Shown: in pieces, positions 28,193 through 37,193 of the stretch | How the letters are laid out: each line of letters starts with the position of its first letter | Position numbering within the stretch: position 1 is the stretch's first letter | Assembly: GCA_024275115.1 (NCBI GenBank) | Contig: JAJRZT010000032.1 | Span: 1-64,000 of the forward strand | Direction of reading: 5' to 3' | Length of the DNA: 64,000 nucleotides | DNA from: Gammaproteobacteria bacterium | Lineage (GTDB): Bacteria; Pseudomonadota; Gammaproteobacteria; UBA6429; Thiohalophilaceae | Notes under the pieces: model-generated | Told to the model about the DNA's origin: nothing | The model's input: the letters and a program-made list of their open reading frames with translations, nothing else | The model's database searches: none | Program-made: the position numbers and the translations under genes

Positions 28193-28786
28193 TTAACGCA
28201 CTGACTCTTTTATAATTCGAATAACATCCTGTTCCAGTTCCAGTGCCACACTATTGGCTGCACTGCCTTGCGATACCTGCCCCGGTTTTATAAATAACAC
28301 ACTGGTATAACCCTGTTTATGAAAAAGGGTGACATGCAGGGGGCATAAGGCCAGCATATTGGGATCTTCATTGCTTATTTTGTTGGCGTACCAGCCATTA
28401 CAAAAAACCATGCTGCGAATCGAGTCGAGTTTGTTTTTGTTATAGTCTTTGCCCCAGCGCTTGGCAAAATGTGCCAGATTGCGGCCTAAGTTGGGTTCAA
28501 AAATAACGTAGTAACCGTTGTTTTCTAATGCGGTAAACAAGCGTTTGTATACTTTGTTCATTTTTCCTTTCACCTTACGAACAAAAACAAGTGACTCGGT
28601 AATAAGCGGTTGTACACTGGCTGGTATTGCTTGTTCAGCTGTGGTGGCAGTGGTGGGGGTTACGGCTGTAGGTATTTCTGCTGTGAGTGCTTCGGGGGCA
28701 GTGGCTTCCAGTTCCGGCGCTGCCATTACATTCAGACTAAAGAATAAAAACAGAATATAAAATACATTTTTTTTAATCATGGTCAC
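28193..28786 (-). CDS. Exported DUF302-like protein
   Basis: The 197-residue precursor has a clear signal peptide ending at VMAA (about residue 23). An Ala/Thr/Pro-rich low-complexity linker follows (about 24-58), then a globular domain. That domain shows LENNGYYVIFEPNLGRNL and LCPLHVTLFHK, matching the DUF302 fold pattern. Two Cys (in VFCNGWY and LCPLH) could form a disulphide. It lies 4 bases downstream of tsaB, so it is probably co-transcribed. The function is unknown. Confidence 0.7.
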   Translation of the reverse strand: MTMIKKNVFYILFLFFSLNVMAAPELEATAPEALTAEIPTAVTPTTATTAEQAIPASVQPLITESLVFVRKVKGKMNKVYKRLFTALENNGYYVIFEPNLGRNLAHFAKRWGKDYNKNKLDSIRSMVFCNGWYANKISNEDPNMLALCPLHVTLFHKQGYTSVLFIKPGQVSQGSAANSVALELEQDVIRIIKESVR

Positions 28787-28790
28787 TTCT

Positions 28791-29507
28791 TTAATAGGTT
28801 ACGTTATTACGCAAATACACTGGCAAAGCCTGTTCAGCCCTAACGGTATTACCGAAACGATATCCTTCTGCCGCAAGCAAAGCAACATCACAGGCATGGG
28901 GATAATTTAAGTTGTCGGCTAGTGAGTCAACAAAAGTAAGCCCAAGTTCCGCAACGGGTTCATTTAAACTCTGGATTAAGTGCGTTGCCGTTCCCACTAC
29001 CTGCAAAGGTGTCGTGGTGGTTTGGATACAAGCCTCAACCGCCTCTCCTACCATTTGCAGTGACGAAACCTGTTCTTCCCCCGACAACTGGGCAAAGCCT
29101 GCTTTAATGGTATAAATACCCCAGAAGACTTCACTCTTTCGTGCGTCCAGACAGGACAGAAAAGCCATATAATTATGATGCCGGTAAGCACCCTGCGCCA
29201 GTGCCGCCAGGCTCGAAACCGGAATAAGGGGTAAATTTAAGCCAAAAGCCAAACCCTGCGCCACCCCAACGGTGATCCGCAAACCGGTAAACGCACCCGG
29301 CCCGCGACAAAAGGCGATTGCGGTTAAGTCACTTTTGGACACACCCTGCTCACGCAACAAGCTGTCGACCATATTCAACAGCCGTTTAGTGTGTTGGCGG
29401 GGTGCTATTTCAAATTGCTCGCTGATTTGCTCATTATTTGGCTTTTTATCATTCAATAGCGCAACCGAGCAGGCTTCTGTGGTTGATTCAAGTGCAAGAA
29501 TAAGCAT
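28791..29507 (-). CDS. tsaB: tRNA threonylcarbamoyladenosine biosynthesis protein TsaB
   Basis: TsaB is the scaffold partner of TsaD in making t6A37 in ANN-decoding tRNAs. The 238-residue ASKHA-fold protein begins MLILALESTTEACSVAL and has HTKRLLNMVDSLL and the GPGAFTGLRITVGVAQGLAF loop. Length and motifs are normal. Confidence 0.95.
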   Translation of the reverse strand: MLILALESTTEACSVALLNDKKPNNEQISEQFEIAPRQHTKRLLNMVDSLLREQGVSKSDLTAIAFCRGPGAFTGLRITVGVAQGLAFGLNLPLIPVSSLAALAQGAYRHHNYMAFLSCLDARKSEVFWGIYTIKAGFAQLSGEEQVSSLQMVGEAVEACIQTTTTPLQVVGTATHLIQSLNEPVAELGLTFVDSLADNLNYPHACDVALLAAEGYRFGNTVRAEQALPVYLRNNVTY

Positions 29508-29578
29508 TAAAGATCCGGGCGTTTAAACATAACAGACGCTATTTTAACGGAAAACAGAGGAATTAACAGGTAAGGGCA

Positions 29579-29596
29579 AACCTTTATATAAAGGTT
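29579..29596. repeat. 18-bp perfect palindrome at the end of the FHA gene
   Basis: AACCTTTATATAAAGGTT is its own reverse complement and overlaps the last codons and stop of the minus-strand FHA gene. It can form a hairpin but has no downstream T-tract, so an intrinsic terminator is doubtful. Confidence 0.5.
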
Positions 29597-30162
29597 AAGC
29601 GACGGCTAAAGCGTTTGTTCTTTTCACCGGGAGTTTCTTCTTTGTCGTCAGCATCAAGCAGGTTTTCAATCTGATGCCGGGTATCGGCCAGATCTTCCAC
29701 TTCATAACCATCCAGAGGCACATCACTAAAGGTGGACTGAGTTACAGGCTGAGCTTTCGCCAGGCGCTCCGTTTTAGCTTGAGCTCGGGCATGCATAAGG
29801 CCGGGTGCTTCATCAGTCGTAAAATGCGGTGTGATAGCTGCATCAAGATGAGAAGCTGCACCAAAAGAAAAGCGGAATTCATTTTGCCCGATATGAATAC
29901 GATCATTTTCTTCTAAACGATGGGCTGAGATTTTTTTGTTATTCACATAGATGTGGTTAGTGCTGTCGTTATCAATCAGAATGCAATCCACTCGGTCGGT
30001 GAGTTCGTCATGCATTAACTGAATAACAGCGTGTTTTTTACTGACAAATTCATCGTCCACGCTAATGTCATTATCCAATGCGCGTCCAATAGTGATTTCT
30101 TCACTATCAAGTGAAAATTTCACGCCAGGAACACCATTAGCATATTGAATTAGTATCGCCAC
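29584..30162 (-). CDS. FHA domain protein
   Basis: The 192-residue cytoplasmic protein has one FHA domain (about residues 5-95), which binds phosphothreonine. The key residues are present: R27 in TIGRALDND, S41 and H44 in SKKHA, and Asn in DSTNHIYVNN. The C-terminal half (about 110-192) is charged and probably disordered. It is monocistronic by appearance. Two Ser/Thr kinases in this window (37559 and 51515) are candidate partners. Confidence 0.85.
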   Translation of the reverse strand: MAILIQYANGVPGVKFSLDSEEITIGRALDNDISVDDEFVSKKHAVIQLMHDELTDRVDCILIDNDSTNHIYVNNKKISAHRLEENDRIHIGQNEFRFSFGAASHLDAAITPHFTTDEAPGLMHARAQAKTERLAKAQPVTQSTFSDVPLDGYEVEDLADTRHQIENLLDADDKEETPGEKNKRFSRRLTFI

Positions 30163-30324
30163 TTCAGCCGTAAACCCTTGTAAACTGAGTAAATGTCATC
30201 TTTGTCCTACAAGCAAATATAGTCTCATATCTGAGTAAAGTGATCCACAAATGTTAAATATATTTAGCATTTAAAGTGTGAACTGGAGCACGCTTTTACT
30301 GGAAATTAATTAAAATACAACAAC

Positions 30325-30353
30325 TTAAAAAACATTACCAAAGGGTAATGTTT
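30325..30353 (-). terminator. Intrinsic terminator of the GNAT gene
   Basis: A 10-bp stem (330-339 with 344-353) with a 4-base loop is followed on the minus strand by six T residues. It begins 7 bases after the stop codon of the acetyltransferase gene. Confidence 0.85.
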
Positions 30354-30359
30354 GAAGCA

Positions 30360-30785
30360 CTATTTGAGCTTTATCGCATAGTGATAACCCGTTTTTGCCA
30401 TTCCGTGCACCGCGTAGAACCTGTGTGCATCCAACCGCTGCACCCCAGAATCGAGGTGTAATTCGCTGCATTGGTGAATTTTGGCTTGCTGTACTAGCCA
30501 GTCCAGCAGTAGTTTTCCATAGCCTTTTGAACGTTGTGCACTGTCGGTAATAAGATCGTCAACATATAAAAATGCACCCCAGGCCAGGCATTCGGAATAG
30601 CGATAACCCGCCAGTGCACAAATATGTCGGCCATCTTTAAGATAAGCCAGATAATAGCCCGTTTGCATCTGCTTTTTTGTTTGGGTTAAAAAAGTCACTT
30701 CAGAATAAGCCGGGCGTAATTGCCGCATAATCGGGTAGCAGGCTTTAATTTCTACATCGGTTGTTGCTAACAGTATTTTAGTCAT
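30360..30785 (-). CDS. GNAT family N-acetyltransferase
   Basis: The 141-residue protein shows the GNAT core. Motif A is in VDDLITDSAQRSKGYGKLLLDWL, where the Q/R-x-x-G-x-G/A pyrophosphate loop is QRSKGYG. A C-terminal segment HLDSGVQRLDAHRFYAVHGM follows. Substrate unknown. It lies 21 bases after the helicase start side and has its own terminator. Confidence 0.88.
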   Translation of the reverse strand: MTKILLATTDVEIKACYPIMRQLRPAYSEVTFLTQTKKQMQTGYYLAYLKDGRHICALAGYRYSECLAWGAFLYVDDLITDSAQRSKGYGKLLLDWLVQQAKIHQCSELHLDSGVQRLDAHRFYAVHGMAKTGYHYAIKLK

Positions 30786-30806
30786 TAAAAAACCTTAGAG
30801 CTGTAA

Positions 30807-32747
30807 TTAAGAGCCCTTTGTTTGTTCAACATTGATTTTTTCGGAAAAAAACATTTCGACAAACTTAAGCTCTTTTGTAATAGGCATAGTGGGTAAACTT
30901 TTAAGAAAAACTTTTCCATACGGTTTGGAGCGCAGCCTTGGGTCGCATAACATCAGCAAGCCGGTATCGAGGTAATCACGGATTAAGCGCCCCGTACCCT
31001 GTTTTAATGTAATAACCGCATTGGGTAATTGAAAGTCAAAAAATGGGTTCAGGCCATTATCACGCATCGCATCGATGCGGGCTTTTAGAATGGGGTCGCC
31101 GGGCGATGCAAACGGTAACTTATCAATAATAACCGTGGTTAGGGCAGCGCCTTTTACGTCAATGCCTTCCCAAAAACTGTAGGTACCTAATAAAACCGCA
31201 TCACCCATTTTTCTAAAATCAGTGATTAAAGCATCGCGTGGTTTTTCACCTTGTACCAGTAACGGGTAGTCAATTTCATTTTTTAATATTTCCAGTGCTT
31301 CATTTAATGCACGGTAACTGGTAAACAGAAAAAAAGTTCGCCCGCCGCTTAAATTAATTACTGGGATGGCTTGTTTAACAACAGCCGAAAGATAATTTGG
31401 GTTTTGTGGTTCAGGTAAACCATCGGGAATATACAGTAAAGCCTGGTCACGGTAATTAAACGGGCTTTCCCAGGACTGGCTGTCAACGTCTTCGATAATG
31501 CCCAGTTGTTTTAAAAAGTGGTCGAACTTATTCCCTACCGTTAAGGTTGCTGAAGTAAAAATCCAGCTCCCCGGCAAACTGTCCATTTGCTGTTTAAATT
31601 CACTGCCTACATCAAAAGGCGTTAAGTTTAATGAAAAGGATCGCTTATAGGTTTCAAACCAGTGTATATGATCGGCAGGTGGTTCAAGGGTGAGTAAATT
31701 AAGCCGCTCAATCATATTGGCACAACGTTTATCGCAGGCATCTAAATCTTTACTGCGTTCGGCCAACGGCGATAACAATTCTTTTAAAGATGCTAGCTGC
31801 GTATTGAGTAAATTTACAATGTCGTTAAATTCGGGCTGATGATTTAACTCAGCCCAACCACCACGCCGGATCGGCAAGCCCATTGCTAAACGAAAGTCAC
31901 TGATTGTTTTCTTGAGCGTATCACATAAATCCAGTATTTCACGCTCTTCGTTAATCTCGGCCAGATACTCTGTTGCAATATCCGCCACCAGTTCATTAAG
32001 TTGATAACCGCTAACACGGGTGCCAAAAAAGTTAGATGCCACATCCGGTAACTGGTGTGCTTCGTCAATAATAAAAGCATCGGCGATGGGCAGCAGCTCA
32101 CCAAAACCATTTTCACGTATCACCATATCAGAAAGCAATAAATAATGGTTAATCACCACCACGTCACTGGCTTGCGCTAAACGCCGCGCATTGACCACAT
32201 AGCAATCGTTATAGTCATCACATTCGGCACCCAGACAATTTTCAGAGGTAGACGTAACTAATGGCCAGATACTATCACCTTCGGGTATTTCTGGAATTTC
32301 GGTAGTATCACCTGCTTTTGTTTTTACCGACCAGTTTCTAATCTGGCGAAGTTTGCGGATATGTATTTTGGATTCACCATGGGTGTCCTGCTCAGCCATT
32401 TTTAAACGGTGTTTACATAAGTAATTAGCACGGCCTTTTAATAACGCCGCAGTCACGGGTATGTCTAATGCTTTACGCACGATAGGTAAATCTTTATGAA
32501 ACAACTGATCCTGAAGATTTTTGGTGCCGGTAGAAATAAGCACTTTACGCCCCGACAATAATGCCGGTACTAAATAGGCAAAGGTTTTACCCGTACCCGT
32601 GCCAGCTTCTGCAACAAAGGTGGTTTCACAATCCAGCGCATGCGCAATGGCATCGGCCATTTCCATTTGCTGTTTTCGTGGCGCAAAGTCAACCACCCTT
32701 TGTGCTAAAGGGCCTTTACTGTCGAGATATTCAGATGGCAATAACAA
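30807..32747 (-). CDS. yoaA: ATP-dependent DNA helicase, YoaA/DinG family
   Basis: This is an XPD-like superfamily 2 helicase with an iron-sulphur cluster. Walker A is in EAGTGTGKTFAYL, the DEAH box in FIIDEAHQLPD, and four clustered Cys (in LCKHRL and the ENCLGAECDDYNDCY region) would bind 4Fe-4S. The tsaB gene lies nearby, as beside yoaA in E. coli. No ATG is found in a sensible place. An ATG at 32846 gives 679 residues but overlaps the upstream gene by 83 bases and adds a basic non-homologous leader. I prefer TTG at 32747 (646 residues), and TTG at 32741 is also possible. Confidence 0.88.
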   Translation of the reverse strand: MLLPSEYLDSKGPLAQRVVDFAPRKQQMEMADAIAHALDCETTFVAEAGTGTGKTFAYLVPALLSGRKVLISTGTKNLQDQLFHKDLPIVRKALDIPVTAALLKGRANYLCKHRLKMAEQDTHGESKIHIRKLRQIRNWSVKTKAGDTTEIPEIPEGDSIWPLVTSTSENCLGAECDDYNDCYVVNARRLAQASDVVVINHYLLLSDMVIRENGFGELLPIADAFIIDEAHQLPDVASNFFGTRVSGYQLNELVADIATEYLAEINEEREILDLCDTLKKTISDFRLAMGLPIRRGGWAELNHQPEFNDIVNLLNTQLASLKELLSPLAERSKDLDACDKRCANMIERLNLLTLEPPADHIHWFETYKRSFSLNLTPFDVGSEFKQQMDSLPGSWIFTSATLTVGNKFDHFLKQLGIIEDVDSQSWESPFNYRDQALLYIPDGLPEPQNPNYLSAVVKQAIPVINLSGGRTFFLFTSYRALNEALEILKNEIDYPLLVQGEKPRDALITDFRKMGDAVLLGTYSFWEGIDVKGAALTTVIIDKLPFASPGDPILKARIDAMRDNGLNPFFDFQLPNAVITLKQGTGRLIRDYLDTGLLMLCDPRLRSKPYGKVFLKSLPTMPITKELKFVEMFFSEKINVEQTKGS

Positions 32748-32763
32748 GATTTTACATTCGCAT

Positions 32764-33243
32764 TTATTGTTGTTGTAATGTGTTAATTTTGTCCTGTGCT
32801 TTTTGCGCAGCTTTAAGATTACCTTGCCGATAACGTGCATGGGCAATGATTCGCCAGTTATCGATAATTAATGTTCTGTTGCTGCGCGCCAGGCTACTCG
32901 ACTTGGCAGCATAGCCAGCCGCCTGTTTATAGTTTTCCTGCTGTAAAAATAACTTGGCCATATAATGCCATACCGCTGCATTCGCGGGCTCTATTCTAAC
33001 TGCTCGCTCCAGTCGCAACATGGCCTTGTCCATTTTACCGGCCATTGCATCGCTACGGGCTTTTTTTATTAAAGCTAAAACGGCAGCCGATGTGGTGTCT
33101 GCAGGTTTTATCTGTTGACTAAAAACACCCGTGGAACCACCTTGCTCAGTCGGCTGTTCAGCTGTTTTTTTTAAATAGGAACCACAAGCTGAAATACTCA
33201 GCATTATTAAAATAACAAGGATATTCTTTAATATATTCAACAT
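32764..33243 (-). CDS. lpoP: TPR outer-membrane lipoprotein, LpoP-like PBP1b activator
   Basis: The 159-residue precursor has a lipoprotein signal with lipobox LSISAC (lipidated C20). Gly at +2 favours sorting to the outer membrane. Residues about 55-155 form tetratricopeptide repeats (MDKAMLRLERAVRIEPANAAVW, then YKQAAGYAAKSSSLA). It is 61 bases downstream of mrcB. In Pseudomonas a TPR lipoprotein next to the PBP1b gene (LpoP) activates that synthase, so the same role is inferred here. The family assignment rests on architecture and position. Confidence 0.75.
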   Translation of the reverse strand: MLNILKNILVILIMLSISACGSYLKKTAEQPTEQGGSTGVFSQQIKPADTTSAAVLALIKKARSDAMAGKMDKAMLRLERAVRIEPANAAVWHYMAKLFLQQENYKQAAGYAAKSSSLARSNRTLIIDNWRIIAHARYRQGNLKAAQKAQDKINTLQQQ

Positions 33244-33304
33244 CTGTTTTCTTTTCTCTATTTACTTTTTTACTTACACGAACCTTAAATACAAGTTAGC
33301 TCGT

Positions 33305-35653
33305 TCAATGACAGCGACTTTGCGACTCTGGAAGCGCATCGCGTGGCACGCCGAGAAAAACAGCATTTGAACAGGAAGCATCAATGTGTTTATTCGTATC
33401 CGGATCAATCGCAATATATTCTACATTATCTGTCGAATTAAATACGATTGGCTGTGTTGGGATATTCTTCATAATATCTATCCAGATTTTCAACGCACCG
33501 CTTGCACCGGTTAAGCCGGTGGGTTTATTTTCATCAACACCTAGCCAGCTAACCATCAAGTGCTGTCCGGTAAAGCCGGCAAACCAGCTATCCCGTAAGT
33601 CATCCGTTGTGCCTGTTTTGCCGGCAGCCACAAAATCAGCTGGAAAGGCTGCTGCCATCCGTTTAGCAGTGCCTTCGATGGTGACATTATTTAATATAGT
33701 ATTAATCATCATCACTGAATCAATATTTAGAGTTTGTTCTACTTTCAACGGAAAGCGTTTAAGTGGCGAACCATCCAGTGCCAGCACTTCCCGAATAGCC
33801 GACAGGGGCATATTAAAACCACCCGAAGCCAGGCTATGGTACATTTGCGTGACTTCATAGGGCGACAGATTTACCGCCCCCAATAACATTGATGGGTAAG
33901 CCGGAATGGATCGCTTTATCCCCATTGCTTGAAGGGTTTGCTGAATATTTTCGAAGCCCACTTTTAACCCCAGATGAACAGTAGCCAGGTTATAGGAATG
34001 ACTGAGTGCCTGATAAAACGGAACAAGGCCATGTGTCCGTTTATCGTAATTACGCGGTGACCAGACATCCCCTGCCGGCCCTTTTAAATGCAATACTTTG
34101 TCGTCGATTAATGTGAGCGGCGTATAACCCTGGCCCACTTCAAGTGCGGTTAAGTAAATGGCGGGCTTGATTAAAGAGCCTACCGGCCGAATGGCATCAA
34201 GTGCACGGTTAAAACCGGATTGCTTTGGTTTGCTATCCCCCACCAGAGCAAGCACTTCGCTATTAGTTGTGTTGGTTATAATGGTGGCCGCCTGCAAGCG
34301 GCCATTTAAACCTTGTTGCCTGTCAAGCTGTCGGGTTTTTCGTTCAATGATCCGCTCTGCTTGTTGTTGAATAAGTGGGTCCAATGTTGTAAATATCTGC
34401 AAGCCTTCAGAGGCCAAATCTTTTTCCCGATAAAAAGTTTTAAGCTGTCGTTTCACTAAATCAAGAAAAGCCGGATGCGAAGACACGCTGGTTGGCTTTG
34501 AAATAATAATTCCCAGGGGTTTACGCTTAGCCGCCGTTGCTTCACTCTGGGTGACAACACCAAACTCAACCAGCATATCGAGAATAAGATTGCGACGCTT
34601 GAGTAAGCGTTGAGGATATCGCCGTGGACTATAATATGAAGGGCCTTTTACCAATGCAACTAGCATTACAATTTGATGTAACTCCAGATCATCCAGAGCT
34701 CGGTCAAAATAAAAATGGCTGGCTAAACCAAAGCCATGTATCGCTCTTGCCTTATCCTGTCCCAGATAAATTTCATTCAGGTAAGCTTCAAAAATATCCT
34801 GTTTATCGTAGTGCCATTCAACCAATAAGGCCATCACAGCTTCATTGGCTTTTCGCCATAAGCTGCGCGTGTTACTTAAGAAAAAGTTCTTTACCAGTTG
34901 TTGCGTTAAAGTACTGCCACCCTGCACCGTTTTTCCGGCACGCAGGTTTGCCCACATTGCACGTGCAATGCCTTTATAGTCCAGGCCATGGTGTAGATAA
35001 AAGTTACGATCTTCCACAATGGTAATCGCTGACTTAAGCAGTTCCGGCACTTCATCAAACTTTACCAGCAACCGATCTTCTTTATGTGCAGGATAAATCC
35101 CGCCGATAATAACCGGCTCTAAACGCATTACATCAATATCTTTATCCTGAGAAAAATTATAAAGTTCAGAAATGCGGTTATTGTCAAAACTAATTTTAAT
35201 CACACTTGAATTTGTTTTTTCATCCCAGAACTGGAAAGACCGTGTTGTTAAAACAATTTCATTACCATCCACATAATAGCTTCCCGGATGTTTAAGGTCG
35301 TCCATATTGCGAAAGCCCAACATTTTTAATTCACGCAACAGGTTATTTTCAGATAAACGTAAACCCGTGTAGAGTTCCAGTGGCCGCGCATACACTTTTG
35401 CCGGCAATGCCCAGCGCTTGCCATCAAATTGCTGTTGCACTCTTAAGTCAAGATAAACACCGTAGCCGATAAAAACTAAAATCAATGTCAGGAATAAATA
35501 CCGCCAGGGAACCATCGTTCGACATTTAGAAAAGATATTTTGCAGCGCGGGCTTTTGTGAACGCTTCGATGGTTTTCTTTTCTTTTTCCCCCGTTGTGCA
35601 GTCGACTTCAATTGCCTGGTTGATTTTAAGGGGCGCGTTTTTCGGCGAGTCAT
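33305..35653 (-). CDS. mrcB: Penicillin-binding protein 1B (bifunctional class A PBP)
   Basis: This enzyme polymerises and crosslinks peptidoglycan. The 782-residue protein has a basic cytoplasmic tail, one membrane helix (about 50-70) and a UB2H-type domain. The GT51 domain shows EDRNFYLHHGLDYKGI and QGGSTLTQQLVKN. The transpeptidase domain has SLIK (catalytic Ser), SYN and KTGT motifs. Length and layout match PBP1b rather than PBP1a. A TPR lipoprotein follows, the expected activator. Confidence 0.95.
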   Translation of the reverse strand: MTRRKTRPLKSTRQLKSTAQRGKKKRKPSKRSQKPALQNIFSKCRTMVPWRYLFLTLILVFIGYGVYLDLRVQQQFDGKRWALPAKVYARPLELYTGLRLSENNLLRELKMLGFRNMDDLKHPGSYYVDGNEIVLTTRSFQFWDEKTNSSVIKISFDNNRISELYNFSQDKDIDVMRLEPVIIGGIYPAHKEDRLLVKFDEVPELLKSAITIVEDRNFYLHHGLDYKGIARAMWANLRAGKTVQGGSTLTQQLVKNFFLSNTRSLWRKANEAVMALLVEWHYDKQDIFEAYLNEIYLGQDKARAIHGFGLASHFYFDRALDDLELHQIVMLVALVKGPSYYSPRRYPQRLLKRRNLILDMLVEFGVVTQSEATAAKRKPLGIIISKPTSVSSHPAFLDLVKRQLKTFYREKDLASEGLQIFTTLDPLIQQQAERIIERKTRQLDRQQGLNGRLQAATIITNTTNSEVLALVGDSKPKQSGFNRALDAIRPVGSLIKPAIYLTALEVGQGYTPLTLIDDKVLHLKGPAGDVWSPRNYDKRTHGLVPFYQALSHSYNLATVHLGLKVGFENIQQTLQAMGIKRSIPAYPSMLLGAVNLSPYEVTQMYHSLASGGFNMPLSAIREVLALDGSPLKRFPLKVEQTLNIDSVMMINTILNNVTIEGTAKRMAAAFPADFVAAGKTGTTDDLRDSWFAGFTGQHLMVSWLGVDENKPTGLTGASGALKIWIDIMKNIPTQPIVFNSTDNVEYIAIDPDTNKHIDASCSNAVFLGVPRDALPESQSRCH

Positions 35654-35798
35654 CGTTAAACTTTCTTTTCGTCAGGGTAAGGGTTGAGCATTGCGCTATT
35701 ATACTTGGATTCAGGCAGGCATACCCGAATAAACATGCCTTTATGTTAGCGGTTGCAAAGAGGTATTTTGAAGTTCGTAAGATCAACAGCCCCGAAAA

Positions 35799-36263
35799 TT
35801 AAACAACAAGGTTGATGGGATCGGGTGGCATTTCCTTGTCCTGATGCGATTCCCTATTTTTGTCTGCCTTTGTTTCCTGAACCTGCTGTTGGCTATCACT
35901 TTGTTGCACCGCCGCATAACTGCCTTTTAGTTTTTGCTTATTGGCTGCCGCCCGCTCTTCAATTTGGCGCTGCAAGCTTAATTCCTGCGCTTTATCCAGT
36001 TGCTGTTGTGCTTTTTCTTTTTCTGCGAGCTGTTGCACCATTTCCTGCTTGCGCTGCTCGACTAAAATACCTGAACGATCTCCCTCAATGGCGGGTTTTG
36101 TATTGCCATGCATCTGCTCATGCTTTGTGGCACTGGCCTTATTTTTTTCCTTGTTTTCTGCTAACGATGCAGCCACAAACCCCTCGTCACGCTGCTTACC
36201 AGTGCGCTGGTTCGGGTTAACTTCCCGATTAACTTGATGTGCAGAAACTTTTAAACTATCCAT
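35799..36263 (-). CDS. Hypothetical charged coiled-coil protein
   Basis: The 154-residue protein is rich in Gln, Lys, Glu and Ala, with no signal peptide, membrane segment or Cys. Residues about 68-110 are a probable coiled coil (QKEMVQQLAEKEKAQQQLDK). The N- and C-terminal thirds look disordered. It ends in DPINLVV. It lies upstream of mrcB on the same strand with a 145-base gap. The family is not recognised. The reading frame is plausible but not proven to be expressed. Confidence 0.55.
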   Translation of the reverse strand: MDSLKVSAHQVNREVNPNQRTGKQRDEGFVAASLAENKEKNKASATKHEQMHGNTKPAIEGDRSGILVEQRKQEMVQQLAEKEKAQQQLDKAQELSLQRQIEERAAANKQKLKGSYAAVQQSDSQQQVQETKADKNRESHQDKEMPPDPINLVV

Positions 36264-36453
36264 ACTGCTTAGTTTAGCTCAGTGGAATTGAACATAAAGT
36301 GACCATCTTCAAAAATTGACTATAAAATTCGCCATAAAATAGTTCGTTACAGTAGACATTACTCAAAAATACACATGGAACTAGCTGTTTTTTATGGAGA
36401 ATTTAGCCAAATATCTGCAAATAAACGAACTTCCGCTATACTTAGCCGTACGT

Positions 36454-36942
36454 ATGAATATTGCTCAAAAAATATACAAAAATAGCCGATATTTCCTTCT
36501 CACTGCGGCATTAAGCTTAGCGCTCACAGGCTGCAGTAGCACGCCACAAAAATCGTATCATGCAAAACCACATAGTCAACATAAAAAAATACTCAAAATA
36601 GCAAAAACACAGCTCGGAAAGCCTTATCGATATGGTGGGAGAAGCCCTAAAACAGGCTTTGATTGCAGTGGTTTAGTCCAGTACAGCTATAAAATGGCGG
36701 GGATATCGGTTCCACGTACCACCAGGCAACTCTACAATGCCGCCCGCCCCATTAAACGCAAGCACTTAAAAGCCGGGGATCTGGTTTTTTTCCGCATCAA
36801 TCGGGGCAAAATTTCACATGTGGGCCTGTACCTTGGCAACAGTAAATTTATCCATGCCCCTTCCAGTGGCAAGCAAGTCAATATTGCAAGCCTGAACAAC
36901 CGTTACTGGCGAAAGCACTTTAGCCGAGGTGGCCGGCTGTAA
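36454..36942 (+). CDS. NlpC/P60 peptidoglycan hydrolase lipoprotein
   Basis: The 162-residue precursor has a lipobox LTGC (C27) and an NlpC/P60 domain, usually a DL-endopeptidase cutting between D-Glu and meso-DAP. The catalytic residues are C71 in FDCSG, H122 in SHVG and H134 in FIHAPSSG. The start at 36454 is chosen because it gives an ordinary lipoprotein signal; an upstream ATG at 36394 would add 20 residues before it. It resembles the E. coli MepS/MepH group. Confidence 0.92.
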   Translation: MNIAQKIYKNSRYFLLTAALSLALTGCSSTPQKSYHAKPHSQHKKILKIAKTQLGKPYRYGGRSPKTGFDCSGLVQYSYKMAGISVPRTTRQLYNAARPIKRKHLKAGDLVFFRINRGKISHVGLYLGNSKFIHAPSSGKQVNIASLNNRYWRKHFSRGGRL

Positions 36943-37067
36943 ACAGTAAAACTCGCAGATTATCAATACTATAGGTATACTCTATTGTAATAAAAATAAT
37001 GGCAAAGGCACTATCAAGCAATATATAAATATAAGCCTGCAAACCCGAAATACACCGAGGAAACCCA

Positions 37068-37187
37068 TTGTCTAAAAACTCGCTAAAATTGCCAACCAAG
37101 CAGAAAAAAGTACAACTATGGGTTCACCCCAGCGGGTTGGTGGTTGGCTCACTTTTTATCCGCCACAATAATGATGGGCAGGACTAA
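37068..37187 (+). pseudogene. 5' part of a split gene, ended by an in-frame TAA
   Basis: A TTG start at 37068 with an upstream AGGA site opens 39 codons that stop at TAA (37185-37187). The next gene continues in the same frame after only two sense codons (Ala-Ile). The visible peptide VQLWVHPSGLVVGSLFI aligns with LYCTIHMMDGTLVEGTI in the second half of the downstream ORF. The TAA therefore lies inside the first copy of a duplicated domain. This may be a nonsense mutation, a readthrough stop or a sequence error. Confidence 0.6.
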
Positions 37188-37193
37188 GCCATA

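Noticed and set aside
32748-32846. ATG start of the YoaA-like helicase at 32846
   Set aside because: It would overlap the lipoprotein gene by 83 bases and add a basic leader without family resemblance; the TTG starts after that gene fit better.
35526-35786. 86-codon minus-strand frame overlapping the mrcB start
   Set aside because: It overlaps the first 128 bases of mrcB in another frame and has no ribosome binding site or recognisable motif.
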